From an uncultured Lachnobacterium sp. (GTDB lineage Bacteria > Bacillota > Clostridia > Lachnospirales > Lachnospiraceae): a stretch of DNA of 6,459 nt. The stretch lies in contig URQG01000113.1 in assembly GCA_900549895.1 (NCBI GenBank), positions 1 through 6,459 on the forward strand, read 5' to 3'. A program made the position numbers and the translations under genes. This document shows positions 1 to 6,410 of this stretch, one piece after another (position 1 is the first letter of the stretch; the number at the start of each line of letters is the position of its first letter). The notes beneath the pieces are model-generated. The model had not been told where the DNA came from and searched no databases. It worked only from the letters and a program-made list of their open reading frames with translations.

Positions 1-80
1 CAGTTATATACAGGAGCTTTTGAGTTGTCATAAGGAAATCAGATGATTGCCTGCCGGTAAACTTCTGCATGTTCTGTTTT

Positions 81-109
81 ATTATAGTTGCTTTCTGCAA
101 GTTAAGCAA
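81..109 (-). promoter_or_regulatory. Candidate sigma-A-type promoter reading out of the window
   Basis: On the minus strand, TTGCTT (104-109) is followed by a 17-nt spacer and a perfect TATAAT (81-86). Transcription would begin near position 75 and run off the left edge. The boxes sit in the two arms of the 82-115 inverted repeat, so the same bases could be an operator. The -35 box matches consensus only in its first three bases, and no downstream gene is visible to support it. Confidence 0.35.
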
Positions 110-115
110 CCATAA
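82..115 (-). repeat. Inverted repeat just after the receptor remnant; possible terminator
   Basis: Arms 82-93 and 104-115 form a 12-bp stem around a 10-nt loop. As minus-strand RNA the stem is complete, with one G-U wobble; as plus-strand RNA the same position is an A-C mismatch. It starts 3 nt beyond the TAA stop of the chemotaxis-receptor remnant, where an intrinsic terminator would be expected. The 3' flank on the minus strand is UAAAACAG and not a U run, so it is not a canonical terminator. The wobble pairing favours minus-strand function. The arms also contain the -35 and -10 boxes of a candidate promoter (81-109), so an operator role is the main alternative. Confidence 0.5.
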
Positions 116-117
116 CT

Positions 118-402
118 TTATACCTGAAAACTCTGCATGGTTTCCTGCAAAGAATTTACACTTTCCAATACTTCTTTTGTCTCCTGCGACATATTCTCGC
201 TGGAATAGGTGATCTTCTGCAGATTCTCATTTACACTCGTTGCCGCATCCGACAATTCTTTCTGCGCCATACTGATCGAATCAATCATCTCATTAATTGA
301 ATCAACGGAATCACGCACACTTTCTGCCGAAGCACCGATGCTTTCACTGGCCTGATTATAATAACCTGTGTCCTTCTGATACTCGGTCACAAGAGTCTCC
401 AA
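118..402 (-). pseudogene. 5'-truncated methyl-accepting chemotaxis protein, C-terminal remnant
   Basis: The frame encodes about 94 residues ending TMQSFQV. It is an uninterrupted polar helix rich in Ser, Asn, Gln, Glu and Ala with heptad spacing, resembling the descending C-terminal helix of the cytoplasmic signalling domain of methyl-accepting chemotaxis proteins. Such receptors normally exceed 350 residues and carry sensor, membrane, HAMP and hairpin-tip segments. None of these is present, and the conserved tip region (the E-A-A-R-A-G-E type motif) is absent. The reading frame is open only to 414 and is closed by TGA at 415-417. The only start near its beginning is a TTG at 402 without a convincing ribosome site. 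The transporter stop codon lies at 428-430, leaving no room for the missing part. I read it as a deletion remnant whose natural 3' end is intact. A short expressed coiled-coil protein is a less likely alternative. Confidence 0.6.
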
Positions 403-427
403 TAATCGTTTTTCTCATCCGATTCGT

Positions 428-1720
428 TTAGACGGTATACCGGAAATCGCCTTTGATTCTCGGATAAGAATCGTTTTCGACCGGCTTTCTTTCCTCTGCA
501 ATAGCCATCCGAAAAACAATGATTCCAAGTACAAAAAATATTGCAATTGCACCTACACCGATATTGACACTGCCCGTAATCTGCGATACAACGCTGATCA
601 CGATTGTTCCGAGGAATGAAGCACCCTTGCCGCAGATGTCCATCAGTCCGAAATATTCACCGGATTTTTCCGCCGGAATAATCTTGGTATAATAGGATCT
701 CGACAATGCCTGAATGCCACCCTGAAACATGCCGACAAAGATAGCAAGGCACCAGAACTGCCACTGTGTCTTAAGAAACATGGCAAACACTGCGATTCCC
801 ATATAGGCAGCGATGCATATGGTGATGAGTTTCGCCGTATCATAGCGCTCCGACAGTCTTCCGAAAAGGATTGCAAACGGAAATGCAACAAACTGCGTTA
901 CCAGCAATGCCAACAACAATCCGGTACTATCCAGTCCCAATGCTGTACCGTAAGCGGTTGCCATATCGATAATCGTGTACACGCCATCAATATAAAAGAA
1001 AAATGCGAGCAGAAACAGGAAGATGTTTTTCTCTTTCCGGACACTTTGCAAGGTCTTTCCAAGACGCTTAAAACTATTGTGGATCGCCCCCGGCTGCCGC
1101 TCAACAAAATTCTTCTGCTTGTATGTTTTAAGCAGCGGTAACGTCATAACAAACCACCAGATCGCAATGATTGCAAATGAAATTCCCATCGCCACTTCCA
1201 TGCTGATTCCGATCCGGTCTGCACCGAGCACCAGCCCGAGGCATCCGATAAACGGGACACAGCTTCCGATATATCCCCATGCATATCCCTGAGAGGATAC
1301 GTTATCTACACGGTCATTACTCGTCACATCGCCCAGCATCGAATCGTAAAAGATCAGGCTTCCGGAAAAACCAATTTTGGCAATCATAAAGATAATCAAA
1401 AAAATCAGCCACTGTTTTGCAAAACCAAGAGCCAGACAACCAATGGCACCGATCATTAAGGTTGCCGTAAAAATCGGCTTTTTAAATCCTTTTGTATCTG
1501 CCAACGTTCCGCAGACAGGTCCCAAGGCTGCCACGATAACGGTTACGATCGAAGCCGCATAGCCCCAATATGCAAGATAGTCAACCGATGAAAGACCTGC
1601 ATTCTCTGCCAGATAATTGAAATAGATTGGCATAATCGTTGAGATCAATAAAACAAATGCAGAATTGCCGACATCATAGAGTACCCAGTTTCTTTCTTCC
1701 TTAGTCATTTTGAACTTCAT
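428..1720 (-). CDS. UMF1/YxiO (Atg22-like) family major facilitator transporter
   Basis: This is a 430-residue integral membrane protein with about 12 hydrophobic segments, the usual length for the family. Its N-terminus carries the NWVLYDVGNSAF signature (about residues 11-22) of the UMF1 group, which includes Bacillus YxiO and yeast vacuolar Atg22. The major facilitator loop motif GTLADTKGFKKP lies at 71-82, and its half-repeat GRLSERYDTAK at 287-297. A family-typical stretch, GGIQALSRSYY through SGEYFG, follows at 334-358. Substrate is unknown; Atg22 exports amino acids from the vacuole, but that cannot be transferred here. The ATG at 1720 is chosen because GAGGAGAG sits 7 nt upstream; a longer in-frame start at 1777 lies inside the upstream gene and lacks such a site. 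The gene overlaps the upstream PLC-like gene by 20 nt, so the two are probably co-transcribed and translationally coupled. The hydrophilic C-terminal tail of about 20 residues abuts the receptor remnant. Confidence 0.88.
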   Translation of the reverse strand: MKFKMTKEERNWVLYDVGNSAFVLLISTIMPIYFNYLAENAGLSSVDYLAYWGYAASIVTVIVAALGPVCGTLADTKGFKKPIFTATLMIGAIGCLALGFAKQWLIFLIIFMIAKIGFSGSLIFYDSMLGDVTSNDRVDNVSSQGYAWGYIGSCVPFIGCLGLVLGADRIGISMEVAMGISFAIIAIWWFVMTLPLLKTYKQKNFVERQPGAIHNSFKRLGKTLQSVRKEKNIFLFLLAFFFYIDGVYTIIDMATAYGTALGLDSTGLLLALLVTQFVAFPFAILFGRLSERYDTAKLITICIAAYMGIAVFAMFLKTQWQFWCLAIFVGMFQGGIQALSRSYYTKIIPAEKSGEYFGLMDICGKGASFLGTIVISVVSQITGSVNIGVGAIAIFFVLGIIVFRMAIAEERKPVENDSYPRIKGDFRYTV

Positions 1721-2540
1721 ACATTCTCTCCTCATTCTTCGTTTCTTTTCCACCAAACGTATAGTGGTAAAGAGCATCTAATTTTTGTTCACCTACCAGA
1801 TAACTGTCATACTCACCAATCAGTTTTACCGCGCGCTCCAACGTAATATCATATAATTGGCGTAAAATTCGTGTACTGTCCTCGCAATCCGGATTTGCCT
1901 GAAAATTAACGAGCAATCCATGCATTTCGCGGTAATTTCCGGATACTCTGAGTAATGCATAGATAAACTTTCTCTTCCACCTGGATGGCGCAATCAGCAG
2001 ATTGTTGTATTTTATCATTCCTTTTAGCGCATCCTCTACTTGATCTGGTGTGGTTCCCGGAAAGAAATCACTGATCACCTCTGCATTCTTCGCCGAGGTA
2101 ACGATATGTCCGGTCAGATTGTGTGTGATCGGGTCATAACCATCCTCAATCATCAGGCTGCGGTCAAACTCGACTTCAATCTCCGCGTGCGATACGCCAC
2201 TCTCTGCGATCTTGTCATCAATATATCCATGACAGGTTGTGTCCAAAACAAAATGACAGATAAATCCATACGCATACGCCAGATACCGCGCATCATGATC
2301 CTTTTCGCGGATGATTTCTGCCGCATGTTCAAAAAATTCTCTTCCGGAGTGTTCATGCATCCCATAACCGATTGCATTCACCGGATTGGATTTCAGCGGC
2401 TCATAATAAAACAGGATGTCCGGTCCGTGTAATCCGATATTGAATAACTCCTTGTTTTTCTCAATGATATTTTTCTTCCATTTTGGAACACTGTTTATAA
2501 CCTGTTGTCCCAATCGATAATGTGCATATGTAGATGGCAT
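1701..2540 (-). CDS. Cytoplasmic zinc-dependent phospholipase C family protein (PF00882-like)
   Basis: The protein has 279 residues starting MPSTYAHYRLG, a form common in Lachnospiraceae members of the zinc-dependent phospholipase C family. Ligand candidates appear in the order of the PC-PLC/alpha-toxin zinc site: H7, D41 (in GLHGPDILFYY), H62, H96-x3-D100-x3-H104, and H118-x3-E122. Only the N-terminal Trp ligand of the secreted enzymes has no counterpart, because this protein is not processed to expose it. There is no signal peptide or membrane segment, so it should act in the cytoplasm. The family hydrolyses phospholipid headgroup phosphoesters, but the substrate here is unknown. The spacing H-x3-D-x3-H is shorter than in the other PLC-like protein of this window (H-x3-D-x5-H). 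The ATG at 2540 is preferred over one at 2582 because AAGGAG lies 7 nt upstream. Its 3' end overlaps the transporter gene by 20 nt. A strong terminator separates it from ppk1, so it needs its own promoter, which I could not identify convincingly. Confidence 0.82.
   Translation of the reverse strand: MPSTYAHYRLGQQVINSVPKWKKNIIEKNKELFNIGLHGPDILFYYEPLKSNPVNAIGYGMHEHSGREFFEHAAEIIREKDHDARYLAYAYGFICHFVLDTTCHGYIDDKIAESGVSHAEIEVEFDRSLMIEDGYDPITHNLTGHIVTSAKNAEVISDFFPGTTPDQVEDALKGMIKYNNLLIAPSRWKRKFIYALLRVSGNYREMHGLLVNFQANPDCEDSTRILRQLYDITLERAVKLIGEYDSYLVGEQKLDALYHYTFGGKETKNEERMYEVQND
1726..1733 (-). promoter_or_regulatory. Ribosome binding site deciding the transporter start
   Basis: GAGGAGAG on the minus strand, with 7 nt between its AGGAG core and the ATG at 1720. 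It lies within the last codons of the upstream PLC-like gene, which supports reinitiation or coupled translation. Confidence 0.75.
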
Positions 2541-2547
2541 ACTTGTT

Positions 2548-2553
2548 CTCCTT
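2548..2553 (-). promoter_or_regulatory. Ribosome binding site deciding the PLC-like gene start
   Basis: AAGGAG on the minus strand, 7 nt before the ATG at 2540, within a purine-rich leader. It fixes the start 14 codons inside the longest open frame. The leader further upstream (2584-2595) holds a small GC-only hairpin, GCGC with a 4-nt loop, of uncertain meaning. Confidence 0.75.
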
Positions 2554-2630
2554 CTTCCTTCTAATCTTATGTTAGCTTCCATCGCGCTCCCGCGCTATCA
2601 AGGTCATGTAAATATTTGTGAAATTATTGT

Positions 2631-2668
2631 AAAAAAGCAGGCTGACACAACAACTGCCAGCCTGCTTT
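2631..2668 (-). terminator. Intrinsic terminator of ppk1
   Basis: Arms 2634-2644 and 2658-2668 are perfectly complementary over 11 bp (core GCAGGCTG) with a 13-nt loop. On the minus strand the stem runs into six consecutive T (2631-2636). It begins 26 nt after the ppk1 stop. This is a textbook Rho-independent terminator and separates ppk1 from the downstream PLC-like/transporter pair. Confidence 0.93.
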
Positions 2669-2694
2669 ACAGATTCATCTATTCTATTGTAAAT

Positions 2695-4908
2695 TTATTG
2701 CGCCTTCTTATCCCTGACTTCTTTGGCCGCATTCTCATACGCCATCTCATAGAACAATTCCTGCGAATCGAGTTTCTTCTCATTTACCTTTCGATCCTCA
2801 TAATTGCCCTTCGCATTCAGCCGCTTGCCCTTTTCATCATCCTTCATCATCGTATCAAACATGAAATCAAGTTTTTCACGCAGCTTATCGTCAAGAACCG
2901 GTGCAGCCACCTCGACGCGACGCAATGTGTTTCTAGTCATATAATCCGCTGAAGCGATGTATACTTTTTCTCTTTCCGGAGTTCCGAACCGATAGATTCT
3001 TGAGTGTTCCAAAAATCTTCCGACAATGCTGATAACCGTAATATTTTCGGTATATCCTTTGATTTCCGGAATCATGCAGCAGATTCCGCGGACGATCATC
3101 TCAATCTTCACCCCGGCCTGTGAAGCCTCCACAAGCTTCTCAATGATATCCTTGTCTGTCAGTGAATTAATCTTAATTCCGACATACGCCGGCTCATTGT
3201 TTTTCGCATGTTCGATTTCTTCATCAATCAGCGCAAGAACCTTATTCTGCAGACACTTTGGTGCAACCAGAAGCATATGTGTTTCCTCAATCGTTTCTCC
3301 GCGAAGAAGGCAGGCAAATACCTCCGCTGCTTCTTTGCCAATCTCTTCCTTTGCCGTAATCAGCGATAAATCGGTATATAATTTCGAAGTCTTCTCATTA
3401 TAATTTCCGGTTCCGATCTGTGTGATATAAGACAGTCCGTTGTCTGTTTTTCTGGTAATCAGGCAAAGTTTGGAATGAACCTTGTAGCCGTTTAATCCGT
3501 AGATCACGCGACATCCAGCATCTTCAAGTTTTCTGGAGTATTCAATGTTACTCTCCTCGTCAAACCTTGCACGAAGTTCCACCAGAACGACAACTTCTTT
3601 GCCGTTTTCGGCAGCATCGACAAGGGCATCGACAATCTGACTCTTGTCCGCGAGGCGGTACAGTGTCATCTTAATGGATACAACAGATTCGTCCTTTGCT
3701 GCCTCATTCAGAAGGTTTGTAAACGACTTAATGTTTTCAAACGGATAAGAAAGAAGTACGTCCTTCTTCTCGATCTGTCCGATCAGGCTCTCCTTATCCT
3801 TTAGCTGATCGGTCATGCGTGGGCTTCTCTTTCCGAAAAATAAATTTTCCTTTCCCTGAACTCTCAAATAATTTTGAATTGCAAATACAAAGGACATATC
3901 AAGCGGTACCTTTGACATAAAAACATGCTTTTTGTCCACATTGACACACTTACAGATTTCGGTAACGAGCTTCTTGTTAATCTCTCTGGATAATTCCATG
4001 CGCACCGGATTCATACGCTTTCTCTGCTTGATCAGATTCTCCATCGCATCGCGGTAATCCATATCCTCATCATAAATCGTCTCTGTGTCAATATCTGCAT
4101 TTCTCGTAATTCTAAAAAGTGACTTCTCCACGATCTCATACCTTGGAAAAAGTTTCGGTAAAAAGTGTAGGATCAATTCCTCCGAAAGCATAAAAGTTCC
4201 CGGTCTTGTCGGAATATCAATGAGTCGCTTGAATACATTGTTACTACATGGAATGATTGCAACTTTTGTCTTTTTACTCTTGGTTGCAAGCAATGCCACC
4301 GCATAAATCTCTTTGTTCTTCAAAAACGGAAACGGCTGCTGCTTGCTGACAATATTGGCAGACAGATACGGCGCGATCTCCTGATCAAAATAAGTCTCTA
4401 ACAATTCTCCCTCTTCTCCGGAGAGTCTGTTAAAATTGATGATTCGAATTCCCTGTGGCTCTAATTCCCCCATCAGTTGTTCGTAGATCATATCTTTCTT
4501 TTTATCCAGAATACGCGTTGCCTCAAGGATTGCCTTTACCTGCTCCTTGCTGGTCATATTCGTTTTATTTTCACGGATTTCTTCGGAAGATTCCATCTGA
4601 TCCATTAATGTACCGACACGAACCATGTAAAACTCATCCAAATTTGACTGATAAATCGAAGCAAACGTGAGTCTCTCTGCCAACGGTACCCTCGGATTAC
4701 CTGCCTCATTCAACACGCGTTCATTAAACTTTAACCATGATAATTCACGGTTCATCATGTACGGTTCTGCCTTCTGTGCTTTATTTTTCATTTGATTTCC
4801 AATCTCCTTTTCCTGTATATCCGGGTTATTTATTTGCTTACGATTTTGCGATGATTTCAACTTTTCCAATCGATCAATCATCCATTGCAGTATCTGATTC
4901 CGAATCAT
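2695..4908 (-). CDS. ppk1: Polyphosphate kinase 1
   Basis: The 737-residue product reversibly transfers the ATP gamma-phosphate onto inorganic polyphosphate. The order of family motifs is complete: NRELSWLKFNERVL (from residue 53), SNLDEFYMVRVG (88-99), a central segment containing TLYRLADKS, then VHSKL with the likely phosphorylated histidine H478. IGTGNYNEKTS with YTDLSL follows (from 498), then GRFLEHSRI with the second active-site histidine H635, and SADYMTRN (653-660). These correspond to the two phospholipase D-like catalytic domains of PPK1. The motif before TLYR reads SYPF where the E. coli enzyme has HHPY. The N-terminus carries about 50 residues before NRELSW, longer than usual, with a possible amphipathic helix. 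The ATG at 4908 is chosen because AAGGAG lies 5 nt upstream. An ATG at 4944 would be almost leaderless from the predicted promoter, and one at 4791 (698 aa) has AAGGAG 12 nt away. The gene has its own promoter and terminator. Confidence 0.97.
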   Translation of the reverse strand: MIRNQILQWMIDRLEKLKSSQNRKQINNPDIQEKEIGNQMKNKAQKAEPYMMNRELSWLKFNERVLNEAGNPRVPLAERLTFASIYQSNLDEFYMVRVGTLMDQMESSEEIRENKTNMTSKEQVKAILEATRILDKKKDMIYEQLMGELEPQGIRIINFNRLSGEEGELLETYFDQEIAPYLSANIVSKQQPFPFLKNKEIYAVALLATKSKKTKVAIIPCSNNVFKRLIDIPTRPGTFMLSEELILHFLPKLFPRYEIVEKSLFRITRNADIDTETIYDEDMDYRDAMENLIKQRKRMNPVRMELSREINKKLVTEICKCVNVDKKHVFMSKVPLDMSFVFAIQNYLRVQGKENLFFGKRSPRMTDQLKDKESLIGQIEKKDVLLSYPFENIKSFTNLLNEAAKDESVVSIKMTLYRLADKSQIVDALVDAAENGKEVVVLVELRARFDEESNIEYSRKLEDAGCRVIYGLNGYKVHSKLCLITRKTDNGLSYITQIGTGNYNEKTSKLYTDLSLITAKEEIGKEAAEVFACLLRGETIEETHMLLVAPKCLQNKVLALIDEEIEHAKNNEPAYVGIKINSLTDKDIIEKLVEASQAGVKIEMIVRGICCMIPEIKGYTENITVISIVGRFLEHSRIYRFGTPEREKVYIASADYMTRNTLRRVEVAAPVLDDKLREKLDFMFDTMMKDDEKGKRLNAKGNYEDRKVNEKKLDSQELFYEMAYENAAKEVRDKKAQ

Positions 4909-4913
4909 TGTCT

Positions 4914-4919
4914 CTCCTT
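4914..4919 (-). promoter_or_regulatory. Ribosome binding site deciding the ppk1 start
   Basis: AAGGAG on the minus strand with a 5-nt spacing to the ATG at 4908. It selects that codon over the in-frame ATG at 4944, which has no comparable site and lies only a few bases from the predicted transcription start. Confidence 0.7.
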
Positions 4920-4954
4920 GATGTGAAATATGACATCTCTGCATTTAATTCAAA

Positions 4955-4984
4955 ATTATACAGGAATGGGTGTTATCCTATCCA
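4955..4984 (-). promoter_or_regulatory. Predicted sigma-A-type promoter of ppk1
   Basis: A perfect TATAAT (4955-4960) is preceded by an 18-nt spacer and TGGATA (4979-4984), which matches TTGACA at four of six positions. Transcription would start near 4948, giving a leader of about 40 nt before the chosen ATG. The imperfect -35 box is consistent with activator dependence, and the PhoP-like repeats lie just upstream. Confidence 0.6.
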
Positions 4985-4993
4985 TCATCTTTA

Positions 4994-5021
4994 TGTATCG
5001 TTTGTGTAAAATATTCGTAAA
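4994..5021 (-). promoter_or_regulatory. PhoP-box-like direct repeats upstream of ppk1
   Basis: On the minus strand, hexamers TTTACG (5016-5021), TTTACA (5005-5010) and GATACA (4994-4999) are separated by exactly 5 nt, an 11-bp period. Bacillus PhoP binds direct repeats of the TT(A/T/C)ACA type spaced 4-6 nt; the three copies match at 5, 6 and 4 positions. They end 9 bp upstream of the -35 box, about -46 to -73 from the predicted start, a fitting position for an activator. Partly overlapping them is an inverted repeat, TGTATC (minus strand 5024-5029) with GATACA (4994-4999), which could belong to another regulator. The assignment to PhoP is inference. Confidence 0.4.
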
Positions 5022-5073
5022 ATGATACAATAAAAAACATCTCACTCTTCACAGAACAGACTCACTAAATACT

Positions 5074-5730
5074 TTATAGAACTTTGCGTCCATTAACCGT
5101 CAGTTTAAAGGTCGTCCCAAGAATTTCTGCGGATTTTCTACAAAGCATCATGCGCTCGAGAAAAATTTCAAAATAGTCATACATGGAACAGATTTTCTCA
5201 TCAATCTGCAGATTAAGTGCAATCACTGATTTGTCCTTGGTAATCTTAAGCTTTGATTCTGTCACCGCATAATTCACACGATCGTGAATGTCAAATAACG
5301 CTTTCTCTTTCTGGCGTACCCGGCTTCGTCTTACATCGGTTTTATCCGCAATAATGAGTGCCGCTGAAACAACATCGATTGGCCCGCCGGTCGATTCGTC
5401 ATGATTTCCGATTGCCGATACGACCGTGATTCGATCCTCAAGCGGCATATCCGTTTTCTTTAACATTTCATTGGCAAGCAGTGCACCATATTCCGCATGG
5501 TGTGTGCGATTGATCATATTTCCGATATCATGCATCAATCCTGCAATCTTTGCCAGTTCAATATCATGTTCCGGATAGCCGAACCGTTCCAATATCTTTC
5601 CCGCCTGATGTGCCACCTGCATACAATGTGCCTTGGAATGATCCGTAAAACCAAGTTGTCCTAAATTCTCGTCGCCCTTCTTTAAATATGCGTTGATTTC
5701 TTTATTGTTTACCAGTTCCTTATATTTCAA
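5074..5730 (-). CDS. HD-domain metal-dependent phosphohydrolase
   Basis: This 218-residue soluble protein carries an HD domain over about residues 25-140. Visible metal-ligand candidates are H31 or H35, the H67-D68 doublet in LMHDIGN, H77/H78, H110 in GNHDES, and D129 in IADKTDVRRSRVR. That H-HD-H-H-D order is the extended set seen in HD enzymes with more than one metal, such as YqeK- and HD-GYP-like proteins. The C-terminal third (ITKDKSVIALNLQIDEK onward) looks like a small accessory domain, with no nucleotide-binding or GYP motif seen. HD proteins cleave phosphoesters or phosphoanhydrides in nucleotides and related compounds; the substrate here is unknown. The start is TTG at 5730, with AAGGAG (5741-5746) 10 nt upstream, and an in-frame TGA at 5734-5736 excludes any longer form. 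It lies 29 nt after the upstream PLC-like gene, so the two likely form an operon. No strong terminator separates it from ppk1. Confidence 0.88.
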   Translation of the reverse strand: MKYKELVNNKEINAYLKKGDENLGQLGFTDHSKAHCMQVAHQAGKILERFGYPEHDIELAKIAGLMHDIGNMINRTHHAEYGALLANEMLKKTDMPLEDRITVVSAIGNHDESTGGPIDVVSAALIIADKTDVRRSRVRQKEKALFDIHDRVNYAVTESKLKITKDKSVIALNLQIDEKICSMYDYFEIFLERMMLCRKSAEILGTTFKLTVNGRKVL

Positions 5731-5759
5731 TTTTCAATAACTCCTTGTTCTTTTTCAGG

Positions 5760-6386
5760 TCAGATGCGACATCCCGGAGAAATCCGCACCAATGTTCCAT
5801 TCTCAATTTTGCAATACAGAATGGACTTTCGATTCAACGCCGGAATCAGATAGCCTGCTACCGTCTGCACCGCAATATTCATATATTCCAGATCCGTCTG
5901 AAAGCACAACACTTCATCCCCTGCTGCCTCTTTTATCTCTTTCTCATATTCCTTCTGCAACGAAACCATTCGTTCCTTTAAATCATTCATAGAATAAATC
6001 TGCGTATTTTCCACATCTTTGTCATACAACTTATATCGCCTGTTAAATGTTGCCCGGATGTAACGCTGCAAACGCATTTCATAGCCAATATGTTCCAACA
6101 GATTTCCTTGAAAAAAGCGACTGTGTGACATTGTAAAAAAGTCTTCGATATAGTGAAGGATCATGCCTAAGCGAAGCACCGTCCAAATATTTAAGCTGTC
6201 GCTTTGTTCCAGTTTCTCCAGCTTGTTTAGGATCATTGCTGCGGATGCCTTCCATGTATGTCCCATCAGATAAGTATGCACCAGAATATCCGGTAAAACG
6301 CTGCCAACCAGAAGTCCCACACGGCATCTGGAAGGCACCTCAATATTCATTTTTTTCGTAAATACAATATGGCTTTTCTTGTTCAT
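5760..6386 (-). CDS. Short zinc-dependent phospholipase C-like protein
   Basis: The 208-residue protein belongs, by motif, to the zinc-dependent phospholipase C superfamily, though it is shorter than secreted PC-PLC (about 245 residues mature) and has no signal peptide. Ligand candidates follow the family order: H6, D33 (in GSVLPDI), H43 (H37 is an alternative), H78-x3-D82-x5-H88 in HYIEDFFTMSH, and H99-x3-E103. The HYxxD-x5-H string has the same spacing as in alpha-toxin-type enzymes. The C-terminal half is charged and helical, then ends in a beta-rich tail. The ATG at 6386 has a modest site, AAGGA, 11 nt upstream, and nearby alternatives are out of frame or run into stop codons. Only 24 nt of genuine upstream sequence remain before the adapter, so promoter and neighbours are unknown. 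It precedes the HD hydrolase by 29 nt. Catalytic activity is unproven. Confidence 0.72.
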   Translation of the reverse strand: MNKKSHIVFTKKMNIEVPSRCRVGLLVGSVLPDILVHTYLMGHTWKASAAMILNKLEKLEQSDSLNIWTVLRLGMILHYIEDFFTMSHSRFFQGNLLEHIGYEMRLQRYIRATFNRRYKLYDKDVENTQIYSMNDLKERMVSLQKEYEKEIKEAAGDEVLCFQTDLEYMNIAVQTVAGYLIPALNRKSILYCKIENGTLVRISPGCRI

Positions 6387-6410
6387 TCTTCATCACATCC
6401 TTCTGATTAC

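Noticed and set aside
1..70. Minus-strand open frame beginning MQKFTGRQ and running off the left edge
   Set aside because: No ribosome site, would be nearly leaderless from the candidate promoter, and too short with no recognisable family.
1721..1777. Longer transporter start at 1777
   Set aside because: It would add 19 charged residues, overlap the upstream gene further, and ignore the good ribosome site before 1720.
2040..2432. Plus-strand open frame of 130 codons antisense to the 1701-2540 gene
   Set aside because: It lies wholly opposite a well-supported coding region, has no recognisable motif, and looks like a frame shadow. The other plus-strand frames opposite the transporter, ppk1 and the 5760-6386 gene were rejected for the same reason.
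2584..2595. Small hairpin GCGC-TCCC-GCGC in the leader of the PLC-like gene
   Set aside because: Only four base pairs; could easily be chance and does not resemble a known riboswitch.
2541..2633. Promoter for the PLC-like/transporter pair
   Set aside because: Several weak pairs exist (for example TTGATA with TAACAT), but spacings are far from 17 nt. TACAAT near 2627-2632 would place its -35 inside the terminator stem. None is convincing.
5032..5073. T6 run downstream of the HD gene as a possible terminator
   Set aside because: The bases before the T run form only 3-bp pairings with mismatches; a GTGAG direct repeat is present but no stable stem.
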